From CAZXBB01 sp964638815 (lineage in GTDB: Bacteria > Planctomycetota > Phycisphaerae > Phycisphaerales > SM1A02), in the NCBI GenBank assembly GCA_964638815.1, contig CAZXBB010000334.1, forward strand, positions 1-12,211: a DNA stretch of 12,211 bases, in the 5' to 3' direction. The notes beneath the pieces were generated by a model. That model was not told where the DNA came from and did not search any database. It saw only the letters and a program-made list of their open reading frames with translations. Both the position numbers and the translations under genes were made by a program. This document shows, piece by piece, positions 5,703 to 12,117 of this stretch (positions are counted from its first letter, which is position 1; each line of letters opens with the position of its first letter).

Positions 5703-7052
5703 TCAGAAGCGCATCCCGAGCCGCGCGCCGAGAATCACCGCGCTGTCGGTGGCCGCGAAGAGATCGTCGACCACCTGGAGGTCCACGGTCAGCGCCGTGC
5801 TCGGTGCGAGCGCGAAGCTGTAGAAGGCCTCGAATCCGTCGGTGTGATCCTCGGCGAGGCCGGCGCCCGCGAGACGGTCGAGATTCACCTCGGAGTAGTA
5901 GTAGCCGAGCCCGAAGAGATCGTCGTCGCGCCCCGGTACAATCCCGCGGCCGCCGAGGCCGATGCTCGCGTTCCATTCGACCGGGTTCGTGTCCCTGTCC
6001 GCGAAGCCGAAACGGGCGAAGAGGCCGAAGCCCTGGAGGTCCGGCCGCCGATCGGTGAGGTTCATCGGGCCGTCCGCCGCCGGCGCCTCCGTCCACAGGT
6101 ACTGCCACCCGCTCCAGTAGACGTACCACGACTCGTCCGCCTGCGGCGCGTTCAGGCCGATTCCCGGCGTGAAGACAAAGCGGCTGCCCAGCCGCAGGAA
6201 CTCGCGATCCGCCGCGTACAGCCCGCCGACGTTCTGACCGCCCGGCAGACCGCCGAGCCGGTACTGGAACTGCGTCTCCATCGCCAGGTTCCAGCCCTCG
6301 CCGAAGCCGTCGAAGCCCGAGTTCGTGGAGGCGTCGGCGGCGTTCATGACGGTCGCCGCGATCGTCACGTGCGGGTTCGGCGCCCAGAGGGCGCCGGCGG
6401 CCAGCGTGCTGTAGGGCGTGGTCAGCGCCGTGACGGTGTTGTAGACGAGCGCCCCGTTCTGGAATTGCGTCATCCCGCGTCCGGACGCGAACTCGTTCGG
6501 ATCGCCGTCGAGCGTGTCGAGCTTGCCGAGGAAGAGCGCGCTCGTGCTCGAGAGGTACTGCGTGTAGCTGAGCGTCGTGAGCGCGATGTCGATGTCGTCG
6601 TCGGGCTCGTCGCTCAGCGGAAAGAACGCGTCGTTGTTGACCGGAAGCAGCGGACCGGCGGCGGCGTTGACGCTTCCGCCGTACCGCGTCTCGGCCCGGA
6701 CGCTGATGACCGCCCCGGGCATCACGCCCATCCGCATGAGGTCGAGGGTCAGGTTGTAGTCGAGCGCGCCGCCGTACCGCGTGGTCTCGTCACGCCCACC
6801 GTCGACGACGCCCTGGACGGTCTGGGTCCAGTCGACGAGGAACTGCACACCGTTCCCCGCGAGATCGCTCCGCCCCCCGTCGAGGTCGCCCAGCAGGTGG
6901 CTGCGCGTCCGGAGGTCGCCATCGTAGGAAGGCAGCGGGACAATTCCCTCCGGGGCGGCGGCCCCGTCCGGCGCCTCGTCCGACTGCGCTGCCGCGGGGA
7001 CGGGGAGGAGCAGGGTCGCACCCAGAAGGACAGAAGCAAGCGGGACCTGCAT
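5703..7052 (-). CDS. OprB-like carbohydrate-selective porin
   Basis: A 449-residue outer-membrane beta-barrel protein. Residues 1-22 (MQVPLASVLLGATLLLPVPAAA) are a signal peptide. After an acidic, Ala/Pro-rich linker the sequence shows features of OprB porins: GVQFLVDWTQTVQGVVDGG, YGGALDYNLTLDL, TTLSYTQYLS, LFLGKLDTLDGDPNEFASG, then FGLFARFGFAD and GRDDDLFGLGYYYSEVN. The chain ends GARLGMRF, with the terminal Phe typical of BAM substrates. OprB porins pass monosaccharides or other small solutes; the substrate here is unknown. The only in-frame ATG matching the signal peptide is at 7052, with AGAGGG about 10 bases upstream. The frame stays open to 8153, but that extension is antisense shadow of the AsmA-like gene. 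It lies downstream of the AsmA-like gene on the same strand, with a 206-base gap holding its own putative promoter. Confidence 0.9.
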   Translation of the reverse strand: MQVPLASVLLGATLLLPVPAAAQSDEAPDGAAAPEGIVPLPSYDGDLRTRSHLLGDLDGGRSDLAGNGVQFLVDWTQTVQGVVDGGRDETTRYGGALDYNLTLDLMRMGVMPGAVISVRAETRYGGSVNAAAGPLLPVNNDAFFPLSDEPDDDIDIALTTLSYTQYLSSTSALFLGKLDTLDGDPNEFASGRGMTQFQNGALVYNTVTALTTPYSTLAAGALWAPNPHVTIAATVMNAADASTNSGFDGFGEGWNLAMETQFQYRLGGLPGGQNVGGLYAADREFLRLGSRFVFTPGIGLNAPQADESWYVYWSGWQYLWTEAPAADGPMNLTDRRPDLQGFGLFARFGFADRDTNPVEWNASIGLGGRGIVPGRDDDLFGLGYYYSEVNLDRLAGAGLAEDHTDGFEAFYSFALAPSTALTVDLQVVDDLFAATDSAVILGARLGMRF

Positions 7053-7125
7053 GGAGATGGACCCTCTGGTGAACAACGCCGGTCGGTTACCCGTCGTGCG
7101 CGGGGCGTACGCTGGCGCGGCGCAG

Positions 7126-7134
7126 AGATTAGCA
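7126..7134 (-). promoter_or_regulatory. Putative extended -10 promoter of the OprB-like gene
   Basis: The minus strand reads TGCTAATCT, an exact TGnTAnnnT extended -10 element, which can work without a strong -35. No TTGACA-like hexamer lies 16-18 bases further upstream. Transcription would start near 7119 and give a leader of about 67 bases. The rest of the 7053-7258 gap shows no gene or clear repeat. Confidence 0.4.
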
Positions 7135-7258
7135 CGCCGTTCGTCGCCCGGCCATTTGACGACGTGTCCTTGGCGGCTGCGCCCCGGGCGCGTGCCGTGA
7201 CCGCCGGGTGGCATGCGGCTGAAGCGTCGTCGGAGCCGGGACACCGGGCGCCGCAAGC

Positions 7259-8845
7259 TCAGCGATCCGTCGGCGTCGCGCCGACGCCGAGCGGCAGCAC
7301 GTGGACCTCGGGCTCCGCCGTCGTGCCCGTGACCTGGTACTTCAGCAGCCGGTCGGTGACGGCGCCGAGGAGATCGCCGACCGCGCCGAGGCCTTCCTGG
7401 ATCCGCTCCATCGGCCCCGCGTTGACGAGCAGGTCGAGGCGCCCGTCGTGCCACACGGAGCCCGCGCCGCGCACCGCCATCGACACGCTGACGACGTCGA
7501 GGTCCGCGAGGTCGATGCGGTCGCCGTCGAAGGTGACCCGGGCCGACCCGTGATTGGTCGTCTCGCCGCGCCACGGCCGCAGCCGCAAGAGCGAGAAGAG
7601 CCGGGTCAGCCCCGGGTCGTCGACGGTGACCCCGTCCGCGAGCGCGACCGTTCCGCCGCCCGCGAGCGAGGCCGGCAGGTCGACGAGATCCGCCGCGGCG
7701 TCGAGATCCAGCCGGACCGCACCCGTGTAAGGCGGCTTGTCGCTGCCGGTCCGGTGGAGGATCTCCTCGAGACGCAGGTTCTCGGCGTCCACGGTGAGCG
7801 TTGTCCGCATGGGTCCGCGTCGCTCGAACCGGCCGTCGATCTCCACCGTGCCGCCGAGCATCCGGCCGCGGAGCGCGGTGAGCTCGTACGCGGTGGCATC
7901 GATGCGTCCGCTCACGTCGAGCGCCGCGATCGGCAGGTGCCAGTCCCCGATGACCGCGCGGGCATCGGTCAGGTCGAGCGTCCAGTCGAGGTCGAGCCCG
8001 TCGTTCCCGAACGGGATCATTCCGCGCCACGTCGTGACGAGGTGCGCCTCGACGTCGTGGGCGCGCGCCAGCTTCTGGAGACCGGGCGGCAGGTAGTGGT
8101 ACTCCGTGGCCTCGAGATTCGCGCGGCCCACGGCGTTGACGATCCGCAGCCATCCCTCGTCGATCTCGAGCTCCGCCTGCGCCTCGATCTCTACGATGGG
8201 CGCCCGGTGCAGCCGGCCCGTGAGCGCGTAGAGGCCCGGGCTCAGGGGCGAGGGGGCGACGTCCGTCGTGATGTCGATGTCGTCGAGCACCATCGGCTCC
8301 GCGTCGGCGGGCTCGAACGTCAGCGTGCCGTCCACGATCTCCAGGCGGCGGAGCGAGAAGATGTCGCTCGGCACCGTCGAGCCGCCGTCCTCGCGCAGTG
8401 TGCTCCCGCCGGTCCTGATGAGGTCGCTGAGCCCGAGCAGCCCCGCGCCGGGCACCGGAATGAGACGCACGACCGGCGTCCCGAGCCGGACCGACTCGAA
8501 GACGATCGGCTCCCCTTCACGGGGGATCTTCGCGAGCTCGATCCGCGCGATGTCCGCCGTGATGATGTCAACGTCGCCCTCGCGGAGGCGAACGCCGCGG
8601 GCCACGAGCGTGCGCGGATACTCGTACGTCACTGACTCCATCGAGAAGGTCGGATTGAGGAGATCGCCGGCGATCGCGGAGAGCTGGGCGGCCGCCCACG
8701 CCCGGACGCGGTCGCTTTGCATCGCATCCACGATCATCCCGGGCGCCGGCCGCCCCGTCCTCAGCCACGCCCGCGCCACGAGCGCGACGGCCGCGCCGGC
8801 GATGACGATCGCGATGATCGCGGTAACGAGCGTCACACGGCGCAT
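7259..8845 (-). CDS. AsmA-like envelope protein
   Basis: A 528-residue protein with one N-terminal membrane anchor (about residues 4-26, TLVTAIIAIVIAGAAVALVA) and a large presumed periplasmic part. The region FSMESVTYEYPRTLVARGVRL to EPIVFESVRLGTPVVRLIPV has the strand pattern of the AsmA N-terminus. The C-terminal third (ADLVDLPASLAGGGTVALAD, VTFDGDRIDLADLDVVS, VRGAGSVWHDGRLDLLVNA) matches the AsmA-like C-terminal region in style. AsmA/TamB/YhdP proteins are proposed bridges for lipid transport between the two membranes, so a role in outer-membrane lipid homeostasis is a family-level inference. Start: the ATG at 8845 precedes the hydrophobic segment and has AAGGA (minus strand, 8855-8859) about ten bases upstream. 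The open frame runs on to 10117, but that part is antisense shadow of the DUF4105 gene. An 8-bp repeat array lies in its leader. Confidence 0.8.
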   Translation of the reverse strand: MRRVTLVTAIIAIVIAGAAVALVARAWLRTGRPAPGMIVDAMQSDRVRAWAAAQLSAIAGDLLNPTFSMESVTYEYPRTLVARGVRLREGDVDIITADIARIELAKIPREGEPIVFESVRLGTPVVRLIPVPGAGLLGLSDLIRTGGSTLREDGGSTVPSDIFSLRRLEIVDGTLTFEPADAEPMVLDDIDITTDVAPSPLSPGLYALTGRLHRAPIVEIEAQAELEIDEGWLRIVNAVGRANLEATEYHYLPPGLQKLARAHDVEAHLVTTWRGMIPFGNDGLDLDWTLDLTDARAVIGDWHLPIAALDVSGRIDATAYELTALRGRMLGGTVEIDGRFERRGPMRTTLTVDAENLRLEEILHRTGSDKPPYTGAVRLDLDAAADLVDLPASLAGGGTVALADGVTVDDPGLTRLFSLLRLRPWRGETTNHGSARVTFDGDRIDLADLDVVSVSMAVRGAGSVWHDGRLDLLVNAGPMERIQEGLGAVGDLLGAVTDRLLKYQVTGTTAEPEVHVLPLGVGATPTDR

Positions 8846-8861
8846 GGGGTCGTCATTCCTT

Positions 8862-8909
8862 ACTGGGCGACTGGGCGACTGGGCGACCGGGCGACCGGGC
8901 GACTGGGCG
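8862..8909. repeat. Tandem array of 8-bp units (ACTGGGCG), 6 copies
   Basis: Six consecutive octamers: three ACTGGGCG, two ACCGGGCG and one ACTGGGCG. The only variation is T or C at the third position. The array sits in the gap between divergent genes, 16 bases upstream of the AsmA-like ATG (minus strand) and just beyond its ribosome-binding site. In a shifted frame the plus-strand unit is GCGAC[T/C]GG, similar to the GAGTCCGG/CGGTCCGG units of the array at 827-976. Confidence 0.92.
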
Positions 8910-8937
8910 ATGAGCATGCCGACGAGCCGCGGGCCGG

Positions 8938-8943
8938 AGGATA
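8938..8943 (-). promoter_or_regulatory. Putative -10 element of the AsmA-like gene (TATCCT)
   Basis: The minus strand reads GCGGTATCCTCCGG. The octamer GGTATCCT is identical to that before the patatin gene. A start near 8931 would give a leader of about 85 bases that contains the whole ACTGGGCG array. No convincing -35 is seen. Confidence 0.35.
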
Positions 8944-8979
8944 CCGCATCGCCGTACGCCGTGACCTGACCATCGGGCT

Positions 8980-8985
8980 TATGAT
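8980..8985 (+). promoter_or_regulatory. Putative -10 element of the DUF4105 gene (TATGAT)
   Basis: TATGAT lies 13 bases before the ATG at 8999, so transcription would start near 8992 with a leader of about seven bases. It includes the alternative ATG at 8981. No good -35 is visible at normal spacing. Confidence 0.35.
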
Positions 8986-8998
8986 CGCAGCCCACGTC

Positions 8999-10060
8999 AT
9001 GGATGCCTCCCAGGCCATCGCGGTCGCGCTGCGGATCATCGTCTGGTCGATCGTCGGGATCGGGGTCGCCCTCCTGGCGACCCTCGCGACGCTCTTCCTG
9101 TTCGTCGCGAGCTTTCCGTGGGCGTGGGCGCGGATCGCGATCGCGATCGTCTTCGCGCTCGGGGTCATCGGGCTGTTCGTGTTCGTCGAGCCGCGCTGGC
9201 GGGCGCTGATCGCCTTCCTCTTCGTCTTCGCCCTCGTGTGCGGGTGGTATGCCCTGATCCCGGCGTCCAACGACCGCAACTGGCAGCCCGACGTCGCGCG
9301 GGTGGCGGAGGTCGATTTCGACGGCGACCGCGTGACGGTCCACAACGTGCGGGCGTTCGCGTACCGGTCGGTGGATGACTTCGACGAGCGCTGGGAGACC
9401 AGGACGTACGACCTGAAGCGGCTGTCGGGCCTCGATCTCTACTTCGTCTACTGGGGCCCGACGGACATCGCGCACACGATGTTCACGTTCAGCTTCGACG
9501 ACGGGCAGAGGCTCACCGTCTCGGTCGAGACGCGCAGGGAGGTCGGCGAGGAGTACGACGCGCTGCGGTCGCTCTTCAAGCAGTTCGAGCTGATCTACAT
9601 CCTCGGCGACGAGCGAGACCTCGTCGCCCTGCGGTCGAACCACCGCGGGGAGGACGTCTACCTGTTCCCCTTCTCCGCCGAGCCCGACGAGCGGCGGGCG
9701 CTGCTCATCGACATCCTCGAGCGCGCGGATGCGCTCGGCCGGAAACCCGAGCACTACCGCACGCTCGCCGCCAACTGCACGACGACGCTGCTCAGCCATC
9801 TCGAGCACGTCCGCGGCCACCGGTTGCCGGTCACGATCGAGGTGCTGCTCAACGGACGCATGCCGCGCCTGGCGTACGATCGCGGCCAGCTTCCGCGGGA
9901 CGCACCGTTCGAGGCGGTGATGCAGCGGTATTCGATCAACGAACGCGCGCGGGAGGGCGGCGACGGGCCCGGATTCCCGGAGCGCATCCGGGTCGGGCTG
10001 GGGCCGCCGCTGCGGAAGCCGGAACAGGCCCGCGATCACGCGTCGGCCAATGCGGGCTAG
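8999..10060 (+). CDS. DUF4105 (Lnb-type periplasmic domain) membrane protein
   Basis: A 353-residue protein with three hydrophobic segments near the N-terminus (about 11-36, 42-63 and 67-86), followed by a DUF4105 domain, probably periplasmic. The diagnostic series is clear: DIAHTMFTFSFDDG (His159), VSVETRREVGEEYD, FKQFELIYILGDERDLVALR, GEDVYLFPF and, near the end, HYRTLAANCTTTL with Cys260. The conserved His and Cys suggest a cysteine-dependent acyl-transfer or hydrolytic chemistry. The same domain occurs at the N-terminus of Lnb, the lipoprotein N-acyltransferase described in Bacteroides, but many DUF4105 proteins have no known function. Start: the ATG at 8981 is in frame, but it is embedded in a TATGAT promoter-like hexamer, so 8999 is preferred; the difference is six residues. 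Neither has a Shine-Dalgarno sequence. It is divergent from the AsmA-like gene and ends 28 bases before the FKBP pair. Confidence 0.85.
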   Translation: MDASQAIAVALRIIVWSIVGIGVALLATLATLFLFVASFPWAWARIAIAIVFALGVIGLFVFVEPRWRALIAFLFVFALVCGWYALIPASNDRNWQPDVARVAEVDFDGDRVTVHNVRAFAYRSVDDFDERWETRTYDLKRLSGLDLYFVYWGPTDIAHTMFTFSFDDGQRLTVSVETRREVGEEYDALRSLFKQFELIYILGDERDLVALRSNHRGEDVYLFPFSAEPDERRALLIDILERADALGRKPEHYRTLAANCTTTLLSHLEHVRGHRLPVTIEVLLNGRMPRLAYDRGQLPRDAPFEAVMQRYSINERAREGGDGPGFPERIRVGLGPPLRKPEQARDHASANAG

Positions 10061-10063
10061 ACT
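10058..10063 (+). promoter_or_regulatory. Putative -10 element of the FKBP-like pair (TAGACT)
   Basis: GGCTAGACTTGCC overlaps the TAG stop of the DUF4105 gene. A start near 10070 would give a leader of about 19 bases carrying AGGAG (10075-10079), nine bases before the ATG at 10089. No -35 is evident. Read-through from the DUF4105 gene is an alternative. Confidence 0.35.
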
Positions 10064-10088
10064 TGCCCGCGTCCAGGAGCATCTCCCC

Positions 10089-10856
10089 ATGAGAACGATC
10101 ATCACCGTGGCCCTCACGCTCCTCGCCGCCGGCGGCCTGCTCGCCCAGGTTGACGCGCCGGCGACCGCGCCGGAAAGCGCGCCGGAAGGCGCGCCGGAAG
10201 CCGACGCCGGGTCGACTGGCTACGCGGTCGGTTACCTGATCGGGCAGATGACGCGCACGGGCCTGGGCAACGACGGCATGGGCGTCGACCTCGACCTCGT
10301 GGCGAAGGGACTGGGCGACGCGCTGTCGCACCGCGAGCCGATGGTGTCCCGCAACGAGATGGACGCGATCAGCCTCGCCGTCGACCGCGAGATGGAGGGG
10401 CGACGCGTGCGGCGGCTGCTCGACGAGAGCCCCGAGTTCAAAGCGCTCTACGACGCGAACCTCGATCGCAGCCGGCGGTTCCTCGAGCTGTTCGCCGCAC
10501 AGCCCGGCGTCGTCTCGCTTCCGAGCGGGGCGTGCTACCTCGTCCTGAAGCCGGGCATCGGCTCGGCGCCCGGCCCGGACGACACCGTAGTCGCGAAGGT
10601 GAAGGCGACGATGCTCGACCGGAGCGTGATCAACGACGGGACCGAACCCGTCGAGATACGCGTCCGCGACTCGATCCCGGGCGGCGTCCAGATCCTCCAG
10701 CTCATGCGCCCCGGCGCGCAGTGGCAGGTCGTGCTGCCGCCGGAGCTCGCCTTCGGCGCGGGCGGTCGGCCGCCCGACATCGGCCCCAACGAGGCGATCG
10801 TCACGATGGTCGAGCTGCTCGAGGTGAAACGTGCGCCGCGAGGAGGACGACGATGA
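10089..10856 (+). CDS. Secreted FKBP-like protein (FKBP_N + FKBP_C), eroded active site
   Basis: A 255-residue exported protein. Residues 1-20 are a signal peptide ending LLAQ, followed by a linker with three 12-bp repeats (10167-10202) encoding APES-APEG-APEA. Residues 42-135 match the FKBP-type N-terminal dimerisation domain (GYAVGYLIGQM, VDLDLVAKGLGDAL), and 147-247 the FKBP peptidyl-prolyl isomerase fold (GACYLVLKPGIGSAPGPDD, LQLMRPGAQWQVVLPPELAFG, then VTMVELLEV). This is the FkpA/Mip architecture of periplasmic folding factors. Several catalytic-pocket features are missing: no Y-x-G strand, no Phe-Asp pair, IPGG instead of IPGW, and AFG instead of AYG. Isomerase activity is therefore doubtful and a chaperone or binding role is possible. 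AGGAG precedes the ATG at 10089; the in-frame ATG at 10050 lies inside the previous gene. The stop overlaps the start of a paralogue. Confidence 0.85.
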   Translation: MRTIITVALTLLAAGGLLAQVDAPATAPESAPEGAPEADAGSTGYAVGYLIGQMTRTGLGNDGMGVDLDLVAKGLGDALSHREPMVSRNEMDAISLAVDREMEGRRVRRLLDESPEFKALYDANLDRSRRFLELFAAQPGVVSLPSGACYLVLKPGIGSAPGPDDTVVAKVKATMLDRSVINDGTEPVEIRVRDSIPGGVQILQLMRPGAQWQVVLPPELAFGAGGRPPDIGPNEAIVTMVELLEVKRAPRGGRR

Positions 10857-11986
10857 TGCGGCCCCTGCCCCGATGCATCCCGCCGGCGATCCTCGCCGTC
10901 GCGCTGATCGCGCTGGCGCCGCCCGCGACGACGGTGCGCGCGCAGGCGCTCGTGAACAGCGGTGCCGCGCTCGACGCCAACCTCAGGATCGGCTCCGGCG
11001 GCTACAACGGTGCGTCCCGAGAGCAGGTCATCGGCGGCGGCGGAATCCACGGGGTCATGATGCGCGACGCGAACGGCCAGCTCCGCCGCGGCGTCTACCA
11101 CGGGTTCAACAGCGCCGCGTACGACGCGTACCGCGGCGGCATCGACCGCCGCAACGCGTTCTACGCCTCCGGCGGGTACGACCCGAACCGGTGGGCGAGC
11201 AGCGTGGTCACCGCGACCAACCGCCTCCCGAGCGGCCTCGTCGCGGCCGGCGCGCCGGCGGCAACCGGGAGCGCGCGGCGCACCGCCACGAGCGCGAGCT
11301 TCGACGGGGGCTACGAGGCCGAGCTCGCCGACGCGACGTACGACTCGCCGGCCGCGCAGGCGCAGGCCGACGCGCTCAGCTACGGGATCGGCTTCACGCT
11401 GGGCGGGAAGCTGCTCGCGCGAATGGAGGCCGACCGGGTCGATCTCGACCTCGCGTCCGTGGAAGACGGCTTCCGCGACGGGCTCCACGACACCGAACCG
11501 CGCATGCCGGAGCAGGAGATGGAGGCGGTCCTGCACGAGCTCTACGAGCAGGTGTCGAGCGGTCAGGCGCGGCAGCTCCTGGCGAATCCCGAATTCAAAC
11601 GGACTTACGATTCGAACGTCGAACGCGCCGCGGCCCTGCGGGACCGCCTGGCCCGGGATCCGGACGTGGTCACGCTGGAGAGCGGGCTTCAGTACAAGGT
11701 GATGGTCGAGGGCGACGGGCCGATACCGGCCGACGACGACGCGGTGACCGTGCGCTACGCGCTGATCTCGATCGACGGCGAAGTCGTCACCGAGCCGATA
11801 CGCGCCGTGATCCGGCTCCGGTACACGGTCGAGGGCGTGCAGCAGACGCTGACCCGGATGAAGGTCGGCAGCGTCTGGCGCGTCGCGATCCCGTCGAGTC
11901 TCGGCCACGGCGTCAACGGCCGTCCGCCGCTGCACGGCCCGGGCGTCACGCTGTATTTCGAGGTCGAGTTGCTGGCGATCAACTGA
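10853..11986 (+). CDS. Secreted FKBP-like protein with Gly-rich N-terminal extension
   Basis: A 377-residue paralogue of the preceding protein. Residues 1-31 are a signal peptide (ILAVALIALAPPATTVRAQA). Residues 33-150 form an extra region rich in Gly, Asn, Tyr and Arg, with LDANLRIGSGGYN at 40-52; I recognise no catalytic domain in it. Residues 170-265 are FKBP_N-like (LSYGIGFTLGGKL, VDLDLASVEDGFRDGL), and 277-376 FKBP_C-like (SGLQYKVMVEGDGPIPADDD, LTRMKVGSVWRVAIPSSLGHG, FEVELLAI). The two paralogues share DLDL, LL-x-x-PEFK-x-x-YD-x-N and VV-x-L-x-SG. Active-site residues are even more eroded here: no Phe-Asp pair, VEGV for IPGW, GHG for AYG. Prolyl isomerisation is unlikely. AGGAGG (10841-10846) serves ATG 10853 (overlapping the previous stop) or the adjacent ATG 10856. 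The genes are probably co-translated after a tandem duplication. Confidence 0.82.
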   Translation: MMRPLPRCIPPAILAVALIALAPPATTVRAQALVNSGAALDANLRIGSGGYNGASREQVIGGGGIHGVMMRDANGQLRRGVYHGFNSAAYDAYRGGIDRRNAFYASGGYDPNRWASSVVTATNRLPSGLVAAGAPAATGSARRTATSASFDGGYEAELADATYDSPAAQAQADALSYGIGFTLGGKLLARMEADRVDLDLASVEDGFRDGLHDTEPRMPEQEMEAVLHELYEQVSSGQARQLLANPEFKRTYDSNVERAAALRDRLARDPDVVTLESGLQYKVMVEGDGPIPADDDAVTVRYALISIDGEVVTEPIRAVIRLRYTVEGVQQTLTRMKVGSVWRVAIPSSLGHGVNGRPPLHGPGVTLYFEVELLAIN

Positions 11987-11993
11987 GCCGTCA

Positions 11994-12028
11994 CGTCGGG
12001 GGCGGATGATCGCCGAATCGCTCCGACG
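11994..12028. terminator. Nested inverted repeats after the FKBP pair, possible terminator
   Basis: CGTCGG at 11994-11999 pairs with CCGACG at 12023-12028. Inside it, GGCG at 12001-12004 pairs with CGCC at 12011-12014 around a six-base loop. It starts eight bases after the stop of the second FKBP-like gene and lies between convergent genes, which suits a terminator. There is no T-run, so the call is weak. The remaining bases to 12117 show no gene I can support. Confidence 0.3.
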
Positions 12029-12117
12029 GGGACCGGTGGCGCACGCGCTCGATGATGACGTTCCTCGGGGCGATGCTCGGCGATCACCGGGACCGGGCGG
12101 TTCGTGAGCCGGCGAAG

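Noticed and set aside
7053..8153. Upstream extension of the porin frame
   Set aside because: The sequence is Arg/Gly/Pro-rich shadow of the AsmA-like gene, and the signal peptide starts at the ATG at 7052.
9131..9150. GATCGC repeats (GGATCGCGATCGCGATCG)
   Set aside because: They lie inside the DUF4105 membrane segment and encode RIAIAIV; codon use explains them.
8846..10117. Upstream extension of the AsmA-like frame across the DUF4105 gene
   Set aside because: It is antisense shadow with no domain; the hydrophobic anchor and a ribosome-binding site define the start at 8845.
11998..12090. Minus-strand frame of about 29 codons containing NVIIERVRHRSPSERFGDH
   Set aside because: Third positions are G/C-rich and it could be a decayed gene end, but there is no convincing start and it is too short to support.
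12006..12107. Short plus-strand frame starting MIAESLRRG
   Set aside because: Its third positions are not G/C-biased and it has no ribosome-binding site.
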